A stretch of DNA of 64,000 nt from Kordiimonas sp. SCSIO 12603 (GTDB taxonomy: Bacteria; Pseudomonadota; Alphaproteobacteria; Sphingomonadales; Kordiimonadaceae): NCBI RefSeq assembly GCF_024398035.1, contig NZ_CP073748.1:1313520-1377519 (forward strand). Reading direction: 5' to 3'. The translations under genes were made by a program, and so were the position numbers. Under the pieces are notes generated by a model. The model searched no databases. It was not told the DNA's origin and worked only from the letters and a program-made list of their open reading frames with translations. Shown one piece after another: positions 1-8,476 of this stretch. Numbering within the stretch: position 1 is the stretch's first letter; each line of letters opens with the position of its first letter.

Positions 1-125
1 AATATACTGGTGGCAACAGCAGGCATAAGACTGCCTCGGTCATCCTGCCATAGGTTCTTTGCGAAATTCATCAACTTGCGGCCTAAGCAAGTGGAGAGTT
101 TATACGTATGGTTCTTTTTCATCAT
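1..125 (-). CDS. TadG/TadE-like pilus assembly protein, N-terminal fragment
   Basis: An open frame reads leftward from an ATG-ATG pair at 125/122 and leaves the window without a stop, giving 41 codons. The fragment starts with a basic stretch (MMKKNHTYKL), then has LWQDDRGSLMPAVATSI. The pattern D-D-R-G-S followed by a small hydrophobic run is what precedes the single membrane helix of TadE/TadG minor pilins and related Flp pilus assembly proteins. Those proteins are anchored in the inner membrane and act in assembly of Flp/Tad pili. Only the N-terminus is visible, so the call rests on one motif and could also fit another single-pass protein with a pseudopilin-like leader. Confidence 0.5.
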   Translation of the reverse strand, partial: MMKKNHTYKLSTCLGRKLMNFAKNLWQDDRGSLMPAVATSI

Positions 126-584
126 GATATTTGCCTGATCACTTACCCCTAAAGTGAACTATGCAAATGGAAATTCTGTAAATCTTTGCGGACAATTTTA
201 ACTAAACTGGGCTCAGTTTGAGCAGTTCGGTCATTTAGAAAAATAACTATAGTATATTGATATAAAAGAACTTTAAGGCAGGCTGTCGATGTGGGTGTGA
301 CAGTTTGTTGATAAACGAAGTGAAATTTTGTGATCAACGATACCATAGAAAAAATATGTGAAACTACACAGCGAGAGGTTGGGTGCTTTACTTGAAAGTG
401 ATGATTCGTCACTCGCGTGAAAGCGTTTATGGTGGGCCTTATTGAGCGCGGAACCTCGTGAAACAGCCTTTGTTCTACGGAAATTTTACTGGAAATTAAC
501 CATAAGACTGTGCATGCTGATAGATATATCAGTCTAAGTGGCTGAAATATTTAGGCATACTGCATATTTAGTAAGGGGAATAAT
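126..584. other. AT-rich intergenic region
   Basis: The region separates two divergently transcribed genes, the TadG-like fragment and the hydrolase at 585. It should therefore hold both promoters. I see no convincing coding frame, no rho-independent terminator and no clear operator. The open frame on the minus strand within it has no protein-like composition. Confidence 0.5.
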
Positions 585-1601
585 ATGCAAACTATGGCGG
601 AGGCGTGTGTGAGTAACGACAAGCTACCAACACAAGAGATGTTGGATTTTGCGAAGGCTAACCGGAGAGAGCCACCTAAAGATACGGTGTTTGACTATTT
701 CAAGTCCACCGATGGAGAACAAATCCGGTTCGCCAGATTTCCTGCCAGTAATGTGCTTGATATTAAAGGTACAGTTATCTTTATTCCGGGCCGTACGGAA
801 TTTATCGAAAAATTCGTAGAGGATGTTCATATCTTCAATGCGCTGGGTTTTGCCTGTGCGGCAATGGATTTGCGGGGGCAAGGTATGTCTTACCGTCCGC
901 ACCCAGACCGTGAAAAGCATTTTGTTCGCAGCTTTGATCCTCATCTTGAAGATTTGAAGACCTTTTTTGATAAGGTGCTGACCAACAAGATGGAAAAGCC
1001 ATATATTCTGATGGGCCACTCGGCGGGATCGCATGTCATTCTCCGGTTCTTGAAAGAACATCCGGGATATGCGGATGCGGCTATCACGGTTGCGCCGATG
1101 GTGAAGGTTAATGGCGGTGGTGTACCAGATTTTATATTAAGTGGCTTACCGTGGGTTATGCGCCATCTAGGGCTTGGCGGAAGTTATATCCCGGGTCATA
1201 CAGCCTTTAAAACAGGCCGTTGGGGCTGGCGTAAAAAGCTTACCCATGATGATGACCGGTTCGAAGATGAAGATTACTTTATCCATAATAAAGATCGTCG
1301 TTTAGCAGTAGGCGGTGCCACTCATAAATGGCTGTGGGAAGCTGTGAAATCTACCAAAAAGCTAAATGCGCTTGGTTATGCTGAAGCTATTGATACACCA
1401 GTGTTGATGCTTCAGGCCGGGGAAGATCAAATTGTGGATAATGATGCCCAAGATAAATTGGTTGCGCGTATGCCAAATGCCCGTTTGGTGAAGGTAGAAG
1501 GCGCCATGCATGAAATCCTGAAAGAAACCGATGATCATCGAGCTGATGTCTGGAATGCTATCAGAGAATTTATGAGCCTAAGAGAGCGACCTGAGTTTTA
1601 A
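585..1601 (+). CDS. Alpha/beta hydrolase, lysophospholipase/monoacylglycerol lipase type
   Basis: The 338-residue protein has the serine hydrolase fold. The nucleophile elbow G-H-S-A-G-S lies at about residue 145. A probable acid is Asp in QAGEDQIVDN near residue 285, and a probable catalytic His in GAMHEILKE near residue 307. The region FIPGRTEFIEKFVED followed by DLRGQGMS resembles the PldB/monoglyceride lipase group, which cleaves acyl esters of lysophospholipids or monoacylglycerols. No signal peptide is visible, so it is probably cytosolic. The start at 585 is supported by AAGGGG about eight bases upstream. It is monocistronic and is closed by the terminator at 1632-1667 that it shares with the convergent tetR-type gene. 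Substrate is not determined. Confidence 0.85.
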   Translation: MQTMAEACVSNDKLPTQEMLDFAKANRREPPKDTVFDYFKSTDGEQIRFARFPASNVLDIKGTVIFIPGRTEFIEKFVEDVHIFNALGFACAAMDLRGQGMSYRPHPDREKHFVRSFDPHLEDLKTFFDKVLTNKMEKPYILMGHSAGSHVILRFLKEHPGYADAAITVAPMVKVNGGGVPDFILSGLPWVMRHLGLGGSYIPGHTAFKTGRWGWRKKLTHDDDRFEDEDYFIHNKDRRLAVGGATHKWLWEAVKSTKKLNALGYAEAIDTPVLMLQAGEDQIVDNDAQDKLVARMPNARLVKVEGAMHEILKETDDHRADVWNAIREFMSLRERPEF

Positions 1602-1631
1602 AGTATGCTTCAGATTTTGGGCACTAGAGTT

Positions 1632-1667
1632 AAAAAGGCCGCCGATCATAGTTCGGCGGCCTTTTTA
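1632..1667. terminator. Bidirectional rho-independent terminator
   Basis: The arms AAAAGGCCGCCGA and TCGGCGGCCTTTT pair perfectly around a seven-base loop, with T-runs on both strands. It lies between the convergent hydrolase and TetR genes and can serve both. Confidence 0.9.
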
Positions 1668-1687
1668 TTTAGAATCTAGATTGAGTA

Positions 1688-2308
1688 TCAGGCGACGTTT
1701 TGCGCATCAATGCTCGCCGGTGTTTCGGCAAGGCCAAGGCCTTTTAAAATTGTCTCCGCCATAGCATACAGCTGTTGCCGATCACGGATTACTTTACTCA
1801 TCATATTGATGCCGACCATCTGGGATACAAAAGTTGCTGCGGTGGTGCGGGGATTATCTACCCCTGTTAGTTCACCGCTATCTATGGCGTGCTCAAGAAG
1901 TTCTGTATAGCGGTCAACACGGGTTCCCATAATATCCCGGAAAACATGCGCTACTTCACAGCTGTTTTCATTGTTGGCCATGCCATTTGTAACAAGACAG
2001 CCTTTGGCGTCTTCATCATCCATTCTTGCATCAATCAAGTTTTCAAAAACTTTTCTGAACGCAGGCAGAATAGGATCGCCTTCTTTCAAGTCACTCATGA
2101 AACGATCGCAAGACTGTTTGCCATACAAAGCAAGAACTTCACTGAACAGTGCTTCGCGTGAAACGAAACTGTTATAGAAACTGGACCGAGTGATAGACAT
2201 ACGCGAAGAGAGCTCGCTTACGGACGTAGGTTCATACCCCTGTTCCCAGAAAGCGTCGAGCGCAATTGCTATTGCATCATCTCGATTAAATTTTGCAGGT
2301 CTTCCCAT
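1688..2308 (-). CDS. TetR/AcrR family transcriptional regulator
   Basis: The 206-residue protein begins MGRPAKFNRDDAI and has a TetR-type helix-turn-helix at residues 10-55 (EQGYEPTSVSELSSRMSITR, then SSFYNSFVSREALF). Its C-terminal part resembles the TetR C-terminal domain that binds a ligand and dimerises (DARMDDEDAKGCLVTN). The D-A-K-G-C-L-V-T-N segment is typical of the group near YxaF/NemR-like regulators, in which a cysteine can be reactive, but redox sensing is only inference. A perfect palindrome at 2370-2386 upstream is the likely autoregulatory operator. It lies downstream of hisN on the same strand, with a 120-base gap. Confidence 0.9.
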   Translation of the reverse strand: MGRPAKFNRDDAIAIALDAFWEQGYEPTSVSELSSRMSITRSSFYNSFVSREALFSEVLALYGKQSCDRFMSDLKEGDPILPAFRKVFENLIDARMDDEDAKGCLVTNGMANNENSCEVAHVFRDIMGTRVDRYTELLEHAIDSGELTGVDNPRTTAATFVSQMVGINMMSKVIRDRQQLYAMAETILKGLGLAETPASIDAQNVA

Positions 2309-2369
2309 GGCTACCCCTCCTTAGGTTTACTGCGGTTTCAATATCCGTTGAATATATAGTCCTTGAGGT

Positions 2370-2386
2370 TTGTTTTGCCAAAACAA
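2370..2386. promoter_or_regulatory. Candidate TetR operator palindrome
   Basis: TTGTTTTG-C-CAAAACAA is a perfect 17-base inverted repeat, placed 61 bases upstream of the TetR start codon. A second palindrome, GTGAAA-TG-TTTCAC, lies at 2391-2404. TetR-family repressors commonly bind palindromes of this length in their own promoter. The assignment is inferred from position only. Confidence 0.5.
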
Positions 2387-2428
2387 TCTTGTGAAATGTT
2401 TCACTTTGTCGCTTTAAGCTAGGAAATT

Positions 2429-3244
2429 TTACTCATTTATGGTGTGTAGTGCGGCTTTAAGGAGACCTTTGTCACCCACCACAAGTAATTTCCCGCAATC
2501 CCCAGGAGCTTGACCTTGCCAATTTGTTGCACTGCCTCCGGCTCCGCGTACAATCGGAATCAGTGCCATCATGTCATAAGGTTTCAAGCCACTTTCTATA
2601 ACGAGATCCATAAACCCCGCAGCGACAATACCATAAGCGTAGCAATCCATGCCATACCTTATAAGTTTGCTCTGGTTCAAAATCGCGTTAAAGATCGTAC
2701 GTTCGTCATCTTTGAATAGATCAGGATCGGTTGTAGAAATAGTTGCATCTGATAACGAGGCGCATGACCGTGTTGAAATAGCCTCTCCATTTAGAGTTGC
2801 TCCTTCTGTCCACCCGAGATAGCGTTCTTTGATGTAAGGCTGATCCAGAATACCAATCACAGGTACACCTTCATGCTTCAGGGCAATAAGAGTTCCCCAT
2901 GTTGGTAAGCCCGAGATAAAAGCGCGAGTGCCATCAACTGGGTCCAGAACCCATTCAAATGGGCTGTCTGTTTTCTTTATGCCGTATTCTTCCCCGTGAA
3001 TGCTGTGATCAGGAAAGCGTTCATCAATCAGGGCTCTGATGGCTCGCTCGGCACCTTGGTCCGCCTCTGTTACGGGGTCAAAACCGTTATCACCCAGTTT
3101 ATTATCAATATCCACTTTCTGCCTGAAGTACTTAAGTGTCACTTCGGCTGCTGCATCTGCCAGTTCACAGGCAAACTGTTTCAGAGTTTCTACTGAAACG
3201 CCGCTCAGGGTCTCTGGAAGAGTAGTTGGTTGGATATAGCTCAT
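2429..3244 (-). CDS. hisN: Histidinol-phosphatase, inositol monophosphatase family
   Basis: The protein of about 271 residues belongs to the Mg-dependent inositol monophosphatase superfamily. The metal-binding motifs are visible: GEEYG, then WVLDPVDGTRAFISGLPTWG, and MMALIPIVRGAGGS near the C-terminus. The sequence R-A-F-I-S-G-L-P-T-W-G is characteristic of the alphaproteobacterial HisN branch, which hydrolyses L-histidinol phosphate to histidinol in histidine synthesis. I chose the ATG at 3244 rather than the upstream one at 3262 because AAAGGGG sits seven bases before it. It is not linked to other his genes here. An inositol-phosphatase or 3'-phosphoadenosine phosphatase role is less likely. 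Confidence 0.85.
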   Translation of the reverse strand: MSYIQPTTLPETLSGVSVETLKQFACELADAAAEVTLKYFRQKVDIDNKLGDNGFDPVTEADQGAERAIRALIDERFPDHSIHGEEYGIKKTDSPFEWVLDPVDGTRAFISGLPTWGTLIALKHEGVPVIGILDQPYIKERYLGWTEGATLNGEAISTRSCASLSDATISTTDPDLFKDDERTIFNAILNQSKLIRYGMDCYAYGIVAAGFMDLVIESGLKPYDMMALIPIVRGAGGSATNWQGQAPGDCGKLLVVGDKGLLKAALHTINE

Positions 3245-3338
3245 GATCAGCCCCTTTTTCATGAAACAAAGTGATGGACGCTTGCCAAACTGGCGACTTT
3301 AGACCACATATGACCCAGTAAAAGCAACGGGTACTGTT

Positions 3339-4466
3339 ATGTTGGATACTGAATTTTTAGTTATTGGTGGTGGAATTGCGGGAGCGGGAGTTGCCTATTT
3401 CCTGGCGCCACATGCAAAGGTTATGCTTCTGGATATGGAAGCACAAGCCGGCTACCACACAACAGGTAGGTCCGCAGCTTTTTACGCAGAAACATATGGT
3501 GGCCCACTGCTTCAACCATTAACAACGGCCTCAAAAGCATTTCTGTTGTCTCCGCCTGTGGAGGTATCTGAAATCCCGGTCCTTACCCAGATGGGGGCTA
3601 TCCATGTGATGAAAGAGGAACAGCGTAGCGCAGCAGAAAACCTTCTGGAAGAAATGAAGGAACTACCGGGAGTAAGAGAACTATCAGTAAATGAGGTTCT
3701 TGAGCGCGCACCGCATCTCGATAAAACTCAGTTTACCGCCGGGGTGAATGATCCTGAGTGCGGGAACCTTGATGTAGCAACATTGCATCAGGGCTATTTA
3801 CGTGCCGCAAAAAAAATGGGTTTAGAAGTTCGTCTGGAAGACGGCTTTGAGAGTGCTGAATTTAAAGAGGATCACTGGTTGGTAAAAACCCGAAAAGGGC
3901 AAATAACAGCCAGGACACTTATTAATGCGTCAGGTGCCTGGGCAGATGATGTTGCTATAAAAGCGCACGTTCAGCCACTTAAGCTTAAACCGCTGCGCCG
4001 TACCATTGTAACAATACCAAGCCCTGAAGGGTTGCCATTTGAGAAAAATAGCCCGGTTGTGATTGATGTGGAGGAAAGCTTCTATTTCAAACCTGAAGGT
4101 GCAGGTTATCTTGTGTCTCCGGCGGATGAAACATTAAGCCCCGCATGCGATGCACAGCCAGAACTTGAAGATATTGCGATGGCTGTGGAGCATTTTCAGA
4201 ATGCAACAGGCAGTACGGTTGAGAAGATTGAAGCGAAATGGGCAGGGCTTAGAACTTTTGCAAAAGATAAAGCGCCCGTTATCGGATATGATGAAAATCA
4301 GCCAAATTTCTTCTGGAATGTTGGGCAGGGTGGATACGGTATTCAAACGTCCCCTGCATGGTCAGAGCTTGCCGCTAATCTGGCAATGGGTAATGCTGTG
4401 CCAGAGCATCTTAGAAAGCATGGTGTGAAGGCCGAACCATATCGTCCGGCCCGTTTGCTTGATTAA
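3339..4466 (+). CDS. FAD-dependent oxidoreductase, DAO family
   Basis: The 375-residue protein has an N-terminal dinucleotide-binding motif (VIGGGIAGAGVAYFL), then HTTGRSAAFYAETYGG. It ends with the DAO-family C-terminal signature around KWAGLRTFAKDKAPVIG and WNVGQGGYGIQTSPA. This is the glycine/D-amino acid oxidase (deaminating) superfamily. The HTTGRSAA motif is shared with D-arginine dehydrogenase-like enzymes (DauA) that feed electrons from D-amino acids to the respiratory chain. No signal peptide or membrane segment is visible. It is divergent from hisN and has no operon partner, so the amino-acid substrate cannot be assigned from context. Confidence 0.85.
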   Translation: MLDTEFLVIGGGIAGAGVAYFLAPHAKVMLLDMEAQAGYHTTGRSAAFYAETYGGPLLQPLTTASKAFLLSPPVEVSEIPVLTQMGAIHVMKEEQRSAAENLLEEMKELPGVRELSVNEVLERAPHLDKTQFTAGVNDPECGNLDVATLHQGYLRAAKKMGLEVRLEDGFESAEFKEDHWLVKTRKGQITARTLINASGAWADDVAIKAHVQPLKLKPLRRTIVTIPSPEGLPFEKNSPVVIDVEESFYFKPEGAGYLVSPADETLSPACDAQPELEDIAMAVEHFQNATGSTVEKIEAKWAGLRTFAKDKAPVIGYDENQPNFFWNVGQGGYGIQTSPAWSELAANLAMGNAVPEHLRKHGVKAEPYRPARLLD

Positions 4467-4477
4467 GGTTGGTAGTT

Positions 4478-4729
4478 CTAGTCTCTGCTACGGCGTTTCT
4501 TTACGCCAATATCAAACATAAGCATGAGAAGAACGGCACCCGCTGTGCCTGCAATAATATCAGCTATCAGACCATTTACATGGAAGCCGATAATACCAAA
4601 CAGGAACTTACCTATAACGCCGCCTGCGATACCGATTAGAATGTTCCAGAAGGCCCCCATGCCTTCGCCGCGCAGGATTTTACCTGCGATGAAACCAACA
4701 AGTGCACCAATAAGAATTGAATAGATCAT
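4478..4729 (-). CDS. GlsB/YeaQ/YmgE family membrane protein
   Basis: The 83-residue protein is almost entirely three short hydrophobic helices with glycine pairs (GALVGFIAGKILRGEGMG, GGVIGKFLFG, DIIAGTAGAVLLML). This is the transglycosylase-associated protein family (GlsB/YeaQ/YmgE), small inner-membrane proteins linked to general envelope stress. It is the second gene of a two-gene unit, 12 bases after the small protein at 4742-4969. A short basic tail KKRRSRD follows the last helix. Confidence 0.85.
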   Translation of the reverse strand: MIYSILIGALVGFIAGKILRGEGMGAFWNILIGIAGGVIGKFLFGIIGFHVNGLIADIIAGTAGAVLLMLMFDIGVKKRRSRD

Positions 4730-4741
4730 TATTTGCTCCCC

Positions 4742-4969
4742 TTAGTAACGACTATATCTATCATAGCGTCCATAACGAGCTCTGTCATAATCCATTTCAC
4801 GACGCAACTCATCATTTCTGTATTGGCTAAGGGAATATACCGCCCAAATGGCTGCTACGGGCCACCCGATAACGGTTAGCCATAAAAGTGCACAGAAAAT
4901 TCCTTGAATGGGCCGCCAGATTGTAAAGAAAACCAACGGCGGGAAAATGATCGCCAACAAAAGGCGCAT
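4742..4969 (-). CDS. YqaE/Pmp3-like small membrane protein
   Basis: The 75-residue protein has two hydrophobic helices (LLLAIIFPPLVFF and GIFCALLWLTVIGWPVAAIWAVYSL) separated by a short turn, then a hydrophilic tail rich in Arg, Tyr and Asp. The I-F-P-P-L start and the G-W-P-x-A-x-x-A-x-Y second helix match the Pmp3/YqaE proteolipid family, associated with membrane potential and salt or cold stress. The Arg/Tyr-rich tail is an extension beyond the usual 52-residue family length. It is likely co-transcribed with the GlsB-type gene downstream. AGGAGG-like sequence precedes the start. Confidence 0.7.
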   Translation of the reverse strand: MRLLLAIIFPPLVFFTIWRPIQGIFCALLWLTVIGWPVAAIWAVYSLSQYRNDELRREMDYDRARYGRYDRYSRY

Positions 4970-5173
4970 TCGTTCCTCCTATATCCTCGCAATGTGTGTC
5001 GTTCATGCCCTCTTACGGGGCCTATAAAAAAATATGTAAGAATTAATCATGATTTTACAAGGGGTAGGGATTCCTTAAGGATATCGGGGCATTTTTTGTG
5101 ATGCAATTGAGGCACCTTATGGTAACAATTGCGCGGGGGCAGAATGATTGTTTTGGGTCAAGGGGATTATTGA

Positions 5174-6538
5174 GTGACCAACTTCTTGCGTAACTTTAAA
5201 GTTAATGTACGTATCTGGACATTAACTGGCCTAGCCTTTCTAGGCATGCTGTTTATTGTTTTTGAGTTTAATACGCTTATCGAAGAATTGCGCAGCGGTA
5301 CTGTGAGCGATGCCCAGTTCGAAGACGATGAGTTTATGGTCTATGTTTGGACCGCTGTTTTCATGGCACTTATTCTGTTTTTGTCATGGTCTATCACTAA
5401 CAGTGTGATGAAACCTCTTCGGCGTTTGCAGCAAGAGCTCGAAATTCTTTCCAATGGTAATTATGAAACAGCTGTTTCTGACCTGAACCATAGAGATGGT
5501 ATCGCCGCCATGGCGCGTGCGGCAGAGCATCTCCGTGAAGGTGCTCTGGAAACCGAAAAGTTACGTGAAGAGGCTGAAGAAGCCCGCCTTGCTCGAGAAA
5601 ACGAAGAGCGTGAACAGGAGCGTCGCCGTATTGAGGAAGAAAGCCGTCAGCGTGAAGAAGAAATCCAGCGCCAACAGCAGATGCAGGATGAACGCACCCG
5701 TATGCAATCGGAAATGGCTGATAGCTTTGAAAGTGAAGTGTCTAGCGTTATTCAGTCTCTTTCAAGTTCAGTTGCTGAACTGCAGATGGCTGCGGATACT
5801 ATGACAGATGCGATTGAGCAAACTAGCGTAGAAGTGAACTCGGCTGCAGGCGCAACGAATGCGACTGGACAGGATATGGTTTCCGTTGCCGAGGCTACAG
5901 AAGGCCTTACAGGCGCCATTGGTGAAATTCGTACGCAGGTAGAGCAGGCGAATACTATTACCACTAATGCAATGAATGTGGCGAAGGACGCCGAGGGCCG
6001 AGTTACGTCTCTGACCGCTGCTTCTGACCGCATTTCAGAGGTGGTGCACCTTATTAACGATATTGCCGAGCAAACTAACCTGCTGGCACTGAACGCGACG
6101 ATTGAAGCAGCGCGTGCCGGTGAGGCAGGTAAAGGTTTCGCGGTTGTGGCTTCTGAGGTGAAAAACCTTGCGAACCAAACGGCAAGTGCAACGCAGGAAA
6201 TTGAAGAGCAGGTAAGTGCGATGCAGTCAGCCACGCACCAGACAGTGGACGCGGTGAAAACTATCCATAAAACCATTGACCAGGTGAGTGAGATTTCGGG
6301 CATGATTGCTGCCGCGGTTGTAGAGCAGGAAGCCTCTACGGGTGAAATTAGCCGCAGCGTTCAAAACGCAAGTCAGGGCACCGCTAACCTGAGCCATAAC
6401 GTAGGCCGCGTGCAGGAAATGGCCGAACGTAGTTCTGGCGCTGCAAAAGTGGTGAATGAAAGTTCCGGTGGCCTTACCGAGCAAACAAGCGTGCTTGAAC
6501 AATCAGTAAACCGTTTCTTACAGCGGCTTCATGGTTAA
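5174..6538 (+). CDS. Methyl-accepting chemotaxis protein with minimal periplasmic part
   Basis: The 454-residue receptor has two membrane helices (about 14-34 and 53-74) separated by only about 18 residues. There is therefore no periplasmic sensor domain. A HAMP segment (about 75-125) follows, then an unusually charged coiled coil rich in Glu, Arg and Gln (about 120-180), then a full signalling domain. The hairpin tip is intact ([20 protein letters not shown], then [15 protein letters not shown]). Receptors of this shape may sense membrane state or energy, or pair with a partner, but this is inference. The GTG start has AGGGGATT about nine bases upstream. No CheR-binding pentapeptide is present at the C-terminus. 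No che signalling genes lie in the window. Confidence 0.92.
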   Translation: MTNFLRNFKVNVRIWTLTGLAFLGMLFIVFEFNTLIEELRSGTVSDAQFEDDEFMVYVWTAVFMALILFLSWSITNSVMKPLRRLQQELEILSNGNYETAVSDLNHRDGIAAMARAAEHLREGALETEKLREEAEEARLARENEEREQERRRIEEESRQREEEIQRQQQMQDERTRMQSEMADSFESEVSSVIQSLSSSVAELQMAADTMTDAIEQTSVEVNSAAGATNATGQDMVSVAEATEGLTGAIGEIRTQVEQANTITTNAMNVAKDAEGRVTSLTAASDRISEVVHLINDIAEQTNLLALNATIEAARAGEAGKGFAVVASEVKNLANQTASATQEIEEQVSAMQSATHQTVDAVKTIHKTIDQVSEISGMIAAAVVEQEASTGEISRSVQNASQGTANLSHNVGRVQEMAERSSGAAKVVNESSGGLTEQTSVLEQSVNRFLQRLHG

Positions 6539-6562
6539 AGGGTTACATTTCCAAACGATTAG

Positions 6563-6595
6563 AAAAGCACGCTAAATCAGCGTGCTTTTTTTTGT
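6563..6595. terminator. Rho-independent terminator overlapping a coding end
   Basis: AAAAGCACGCT and AGCGTGCTTTT pair perfectly around a five-base loop and are followed by T8. It closes the chemoreceptor gene. The same bases encode the last residues and stop of the convergent solute-binding protein gene, whose stop is at 6577. Confidence 0.88.
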
Positions 6596-7353
6596 GCATG
6601 AACACCTTGGCTTTTGAAGAATTTTTCAAACTCTGCATCTAGCCAACCGCTTTCGGTGATTTCTTTAAGGCGTGACTGTAGATGAGCTAGAAAAGGTGCT
6701 GTTTTTTCATTCTTGAAACAAATGATGCCGTCTACGAGTTTATCCAGCTTTATATCAGTTTTGGTGATTTTATCGCTCACACCAAGGCGCGGGGCAAGCG
6801 TATCCAGATCAAAATCAAATCCAACCAGTGCCTCAATACGGCCGATAGATAACAGGTTCAGCATCTGTACCTGACTTTGCAGAGAAAAATCTTCTTTCAG
6901 GCCATATTTCCGGATAATGCGCAGCAGATTAACATCGGAAGCCAGGCGCAAATTACGTAGCTCTTCAATGCTCATTGGAACAGGGCTGCCAGCTGGCACA
7001 TAAACTGTTACAAACAGTTCCCTGATAGGGCCAACGAACACTAATTCATCAGCGGTAATGCCGTTATTTTCCCATGCATCAAGTGCTCCGGTGGAAATAT
7101 AGTTGCAGTCCAGATCCCGGTTAATCATTAACCGTGTAAGCCGTGCTGAAGGGTAAAAGGTGATATTATAGTCACCGTCATACCCTTTAGTAAGTTCTTC
7201 CAGCACCTTATGATAAACGCCAACGCCGTTTTCCTCATAGGCGTATGGAATTTCAAGACTGGCTATGTTGATAGAAGTTGATGTGTCGTCTGCGCCCGTT
7301 TCCCCTGATAAACTTAAGAATAGAAGTGCTAATAAGCTATTCCTAAAATTCAT
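6577..7353 (-). CDS. Periplasmic solute-binding protein, family 3-like (copy A)
   Basis: The 258-residue protein has a Sec signal peptide (about residues 1-22, cleaved near SGETGA). The rest is a bilobed family 3-type binding domain: IASLEIPYAYEENGVGVYHK at the N-terminal lobe, then VPMSIEELRNLRLASD, then LLSIGRIEALVGFDFD. Proteins of this type capture small solutes in the periplasm for ABC import or for sensor partners. No ABC permease or ATPase gene is nearby. The next gene on the same strand is a close paralog. Its C-terminal residues AQKKAR are written by the terminator of the facing chemoreceptor gene. Given the flanking chemoreceptors, a sensory role is possible but unproven. Confidence 0.8.
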   Translation of the reverse strand: MNFRNSLLALLFLSLSGETGADDTSTSINIASLEIPYAYEENGVGVYHKVLEELTKGYDGDYNITFYPSARLTRLMINRDLDCNYISTGALDAWENNGITADELVFVGPIRELFVTVYVPAGSPVPMSIEELRNLRLASDVNLLRIIRKYGLKEDFSLQSQVQMLNLLSIGRIEALVGFDFDLDTLAPRLGVSDKITKTDIKLDKLVDGIICFKNEKTAPFLAHLQSRLKEITESGWLDAEFEKFFKSQGVHAQKKAR

Positions 7354-7507
7354 TCATATCCCCTGTTTCCCTCGCCCCCCTTAGGCTTGGATGGATACTA
7401 TCTGTGCCTTTTCATTTTTCAGACAGGTTTTTGATAGCATTACTGTGATGAAGGTGTATTTCGCCCGCATCAATTGGATACTCTAAAACTCTTGTAATAA
7501 ACGGTCG

Positions 7508-8275
7508 TTATTGTTGGCTTTGGCTTGCGAAAAATTTCTCAAACTCAGCGTCCAGCCAACCGCTTTCGGTAATTTCTTTCAGTTTGTTACGCAGGTGTGC
7601 CCGAAACGGCGCTGTTTTTTCGTTTTTAAAGCACACAACGCCGTCTACAAGCTTATCCAGTTTGATATCTGTCTTTACGATTTTATCAGTTACACCAAGG
7701 CGCGGGGCTAGAGTGTCGAGGTCAAAATCATATCCAACAAGGGCTTCAATACGGGCAATGGAAAGAAGGTTCAGCATTTGTACCTGGCTTTGAAGGGCAA
7801 ATGATTCCTTTAATCCGTATCGGCGCACGGTATGGACAAGGTTCACATCCGATGCCAGGCGCATGGTTTTCAGATCTTCAATGGTATGGGGTACTTTACC
7901 GCCAGCGGGTACATATACTGTTACAAACAGCTCCCTGATAGGGCCAATAAACTCTAATTCATCAGCACTGATGCCGTCTTTTTCCCAGCGTTCAATTTTT
8001 TCTGTACCGATAAAATCACAGTCCACTTCCCGGTTCGTTACCAAGCGGTTGAAACGGGCGGACGGCATGAAGGAGACGGTTACGTCACCTTTATAGCCTT
8101 CAGTCAGCTTTTTAAACACGGTGTTATAAACGCCGTCGCCTGTTTCTGTGTAGGCATAGGGAATTTCCATGCTGGCGACTGTAATGTCATCGTCAGCGGC
8201 ATTTACTTCAAAAATTGAAGCAAAGAAAAATGTGGAAAGCAGGGTGCTCACAAGATTTGTTTTCGCACGCATCAC
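7508..8275 (-). CDS. Periplasmic solute-binding protein, family 3-like (copy B)
   Basis: The 255-residue protein is a tandem duplicate of the 6577-7353 product. Long blocks are identical, for example LQSQVQMLNLLSI, FDLDTLAPRLGV, TDIKLDKLVDG, CFKNEKTAPF and LKEITESGWLDAEFEKFF. A signal peptide covers about residues 1-26 (FFASIFEVNAADD). The first 60 mature residues and the loop around GTEKIERWEKDG have diverged, which suggests altered ligand contacts. The GTG at 8275 and the ATG at 8272 both suit the AGAGG upstream. There is a 154-base gap to copy A. It faces away from the HBM chemoreceptor at 8477, with which it shares a divergent promoter region. Confidence 0.82.
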   Translation of the reverse strand: MMRAKTNLVSTLLSTFFFASIFEVNAADDDITVASMEIPYAYTETGDGVYNTVFKKLTEGYKGDVTVSFMPSARFNRLVTNREVDCDFIGTEKIERWEKDGISADELEFIGPIRELFVTVYVPAGGKVPHTIEDLKTMRLASDVNLVHTVRRYGLKESFALQSQVQMLNLLSIARIEALVGYDFDLDTLAPRLGVTDKIVKTDIKLDKLVDGVVCFKNEKTAPFRAHLRNKLKEITESGWLDAEFEKFFASQSQQ

Positions 8276-8476
8276 TTTATGGCCTCTAGTATTCTCGGTT
8301 TAGGGGAATAAATCCCCGTGTGGTGTTATTAGTTATAAGCATAAACCAATATCCGTTAATTTTTCTATACCATTACAATTGTTAATGAATTCACCCACGG
8401 AAAGGTGAATAAATTTGTAACATATTGTCCATATAGCTAACCCAAAGATATTAAGTGTACGATTGGGGTCGGCAAA

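Noticed and set aside
149..412. 87-codon minus-strand frame in the first gap
   Set aside because: The product is unlike a protein (cysteine- and histidine-scattered, no hydrophobic core) and no ribosome-binding site precedes it.
5752..6303. Long minus-strand open frame inside the first chemoreceptor
   Set aside because: It lies wholly antisense to a strong conserved chemoreceptor. Its product is a Ser/Ala/Thr-rich reading of the alanine-rich signalling domain. The same holds for antisense frames at 9148-9741, 16403-17014 and 45013-45834.
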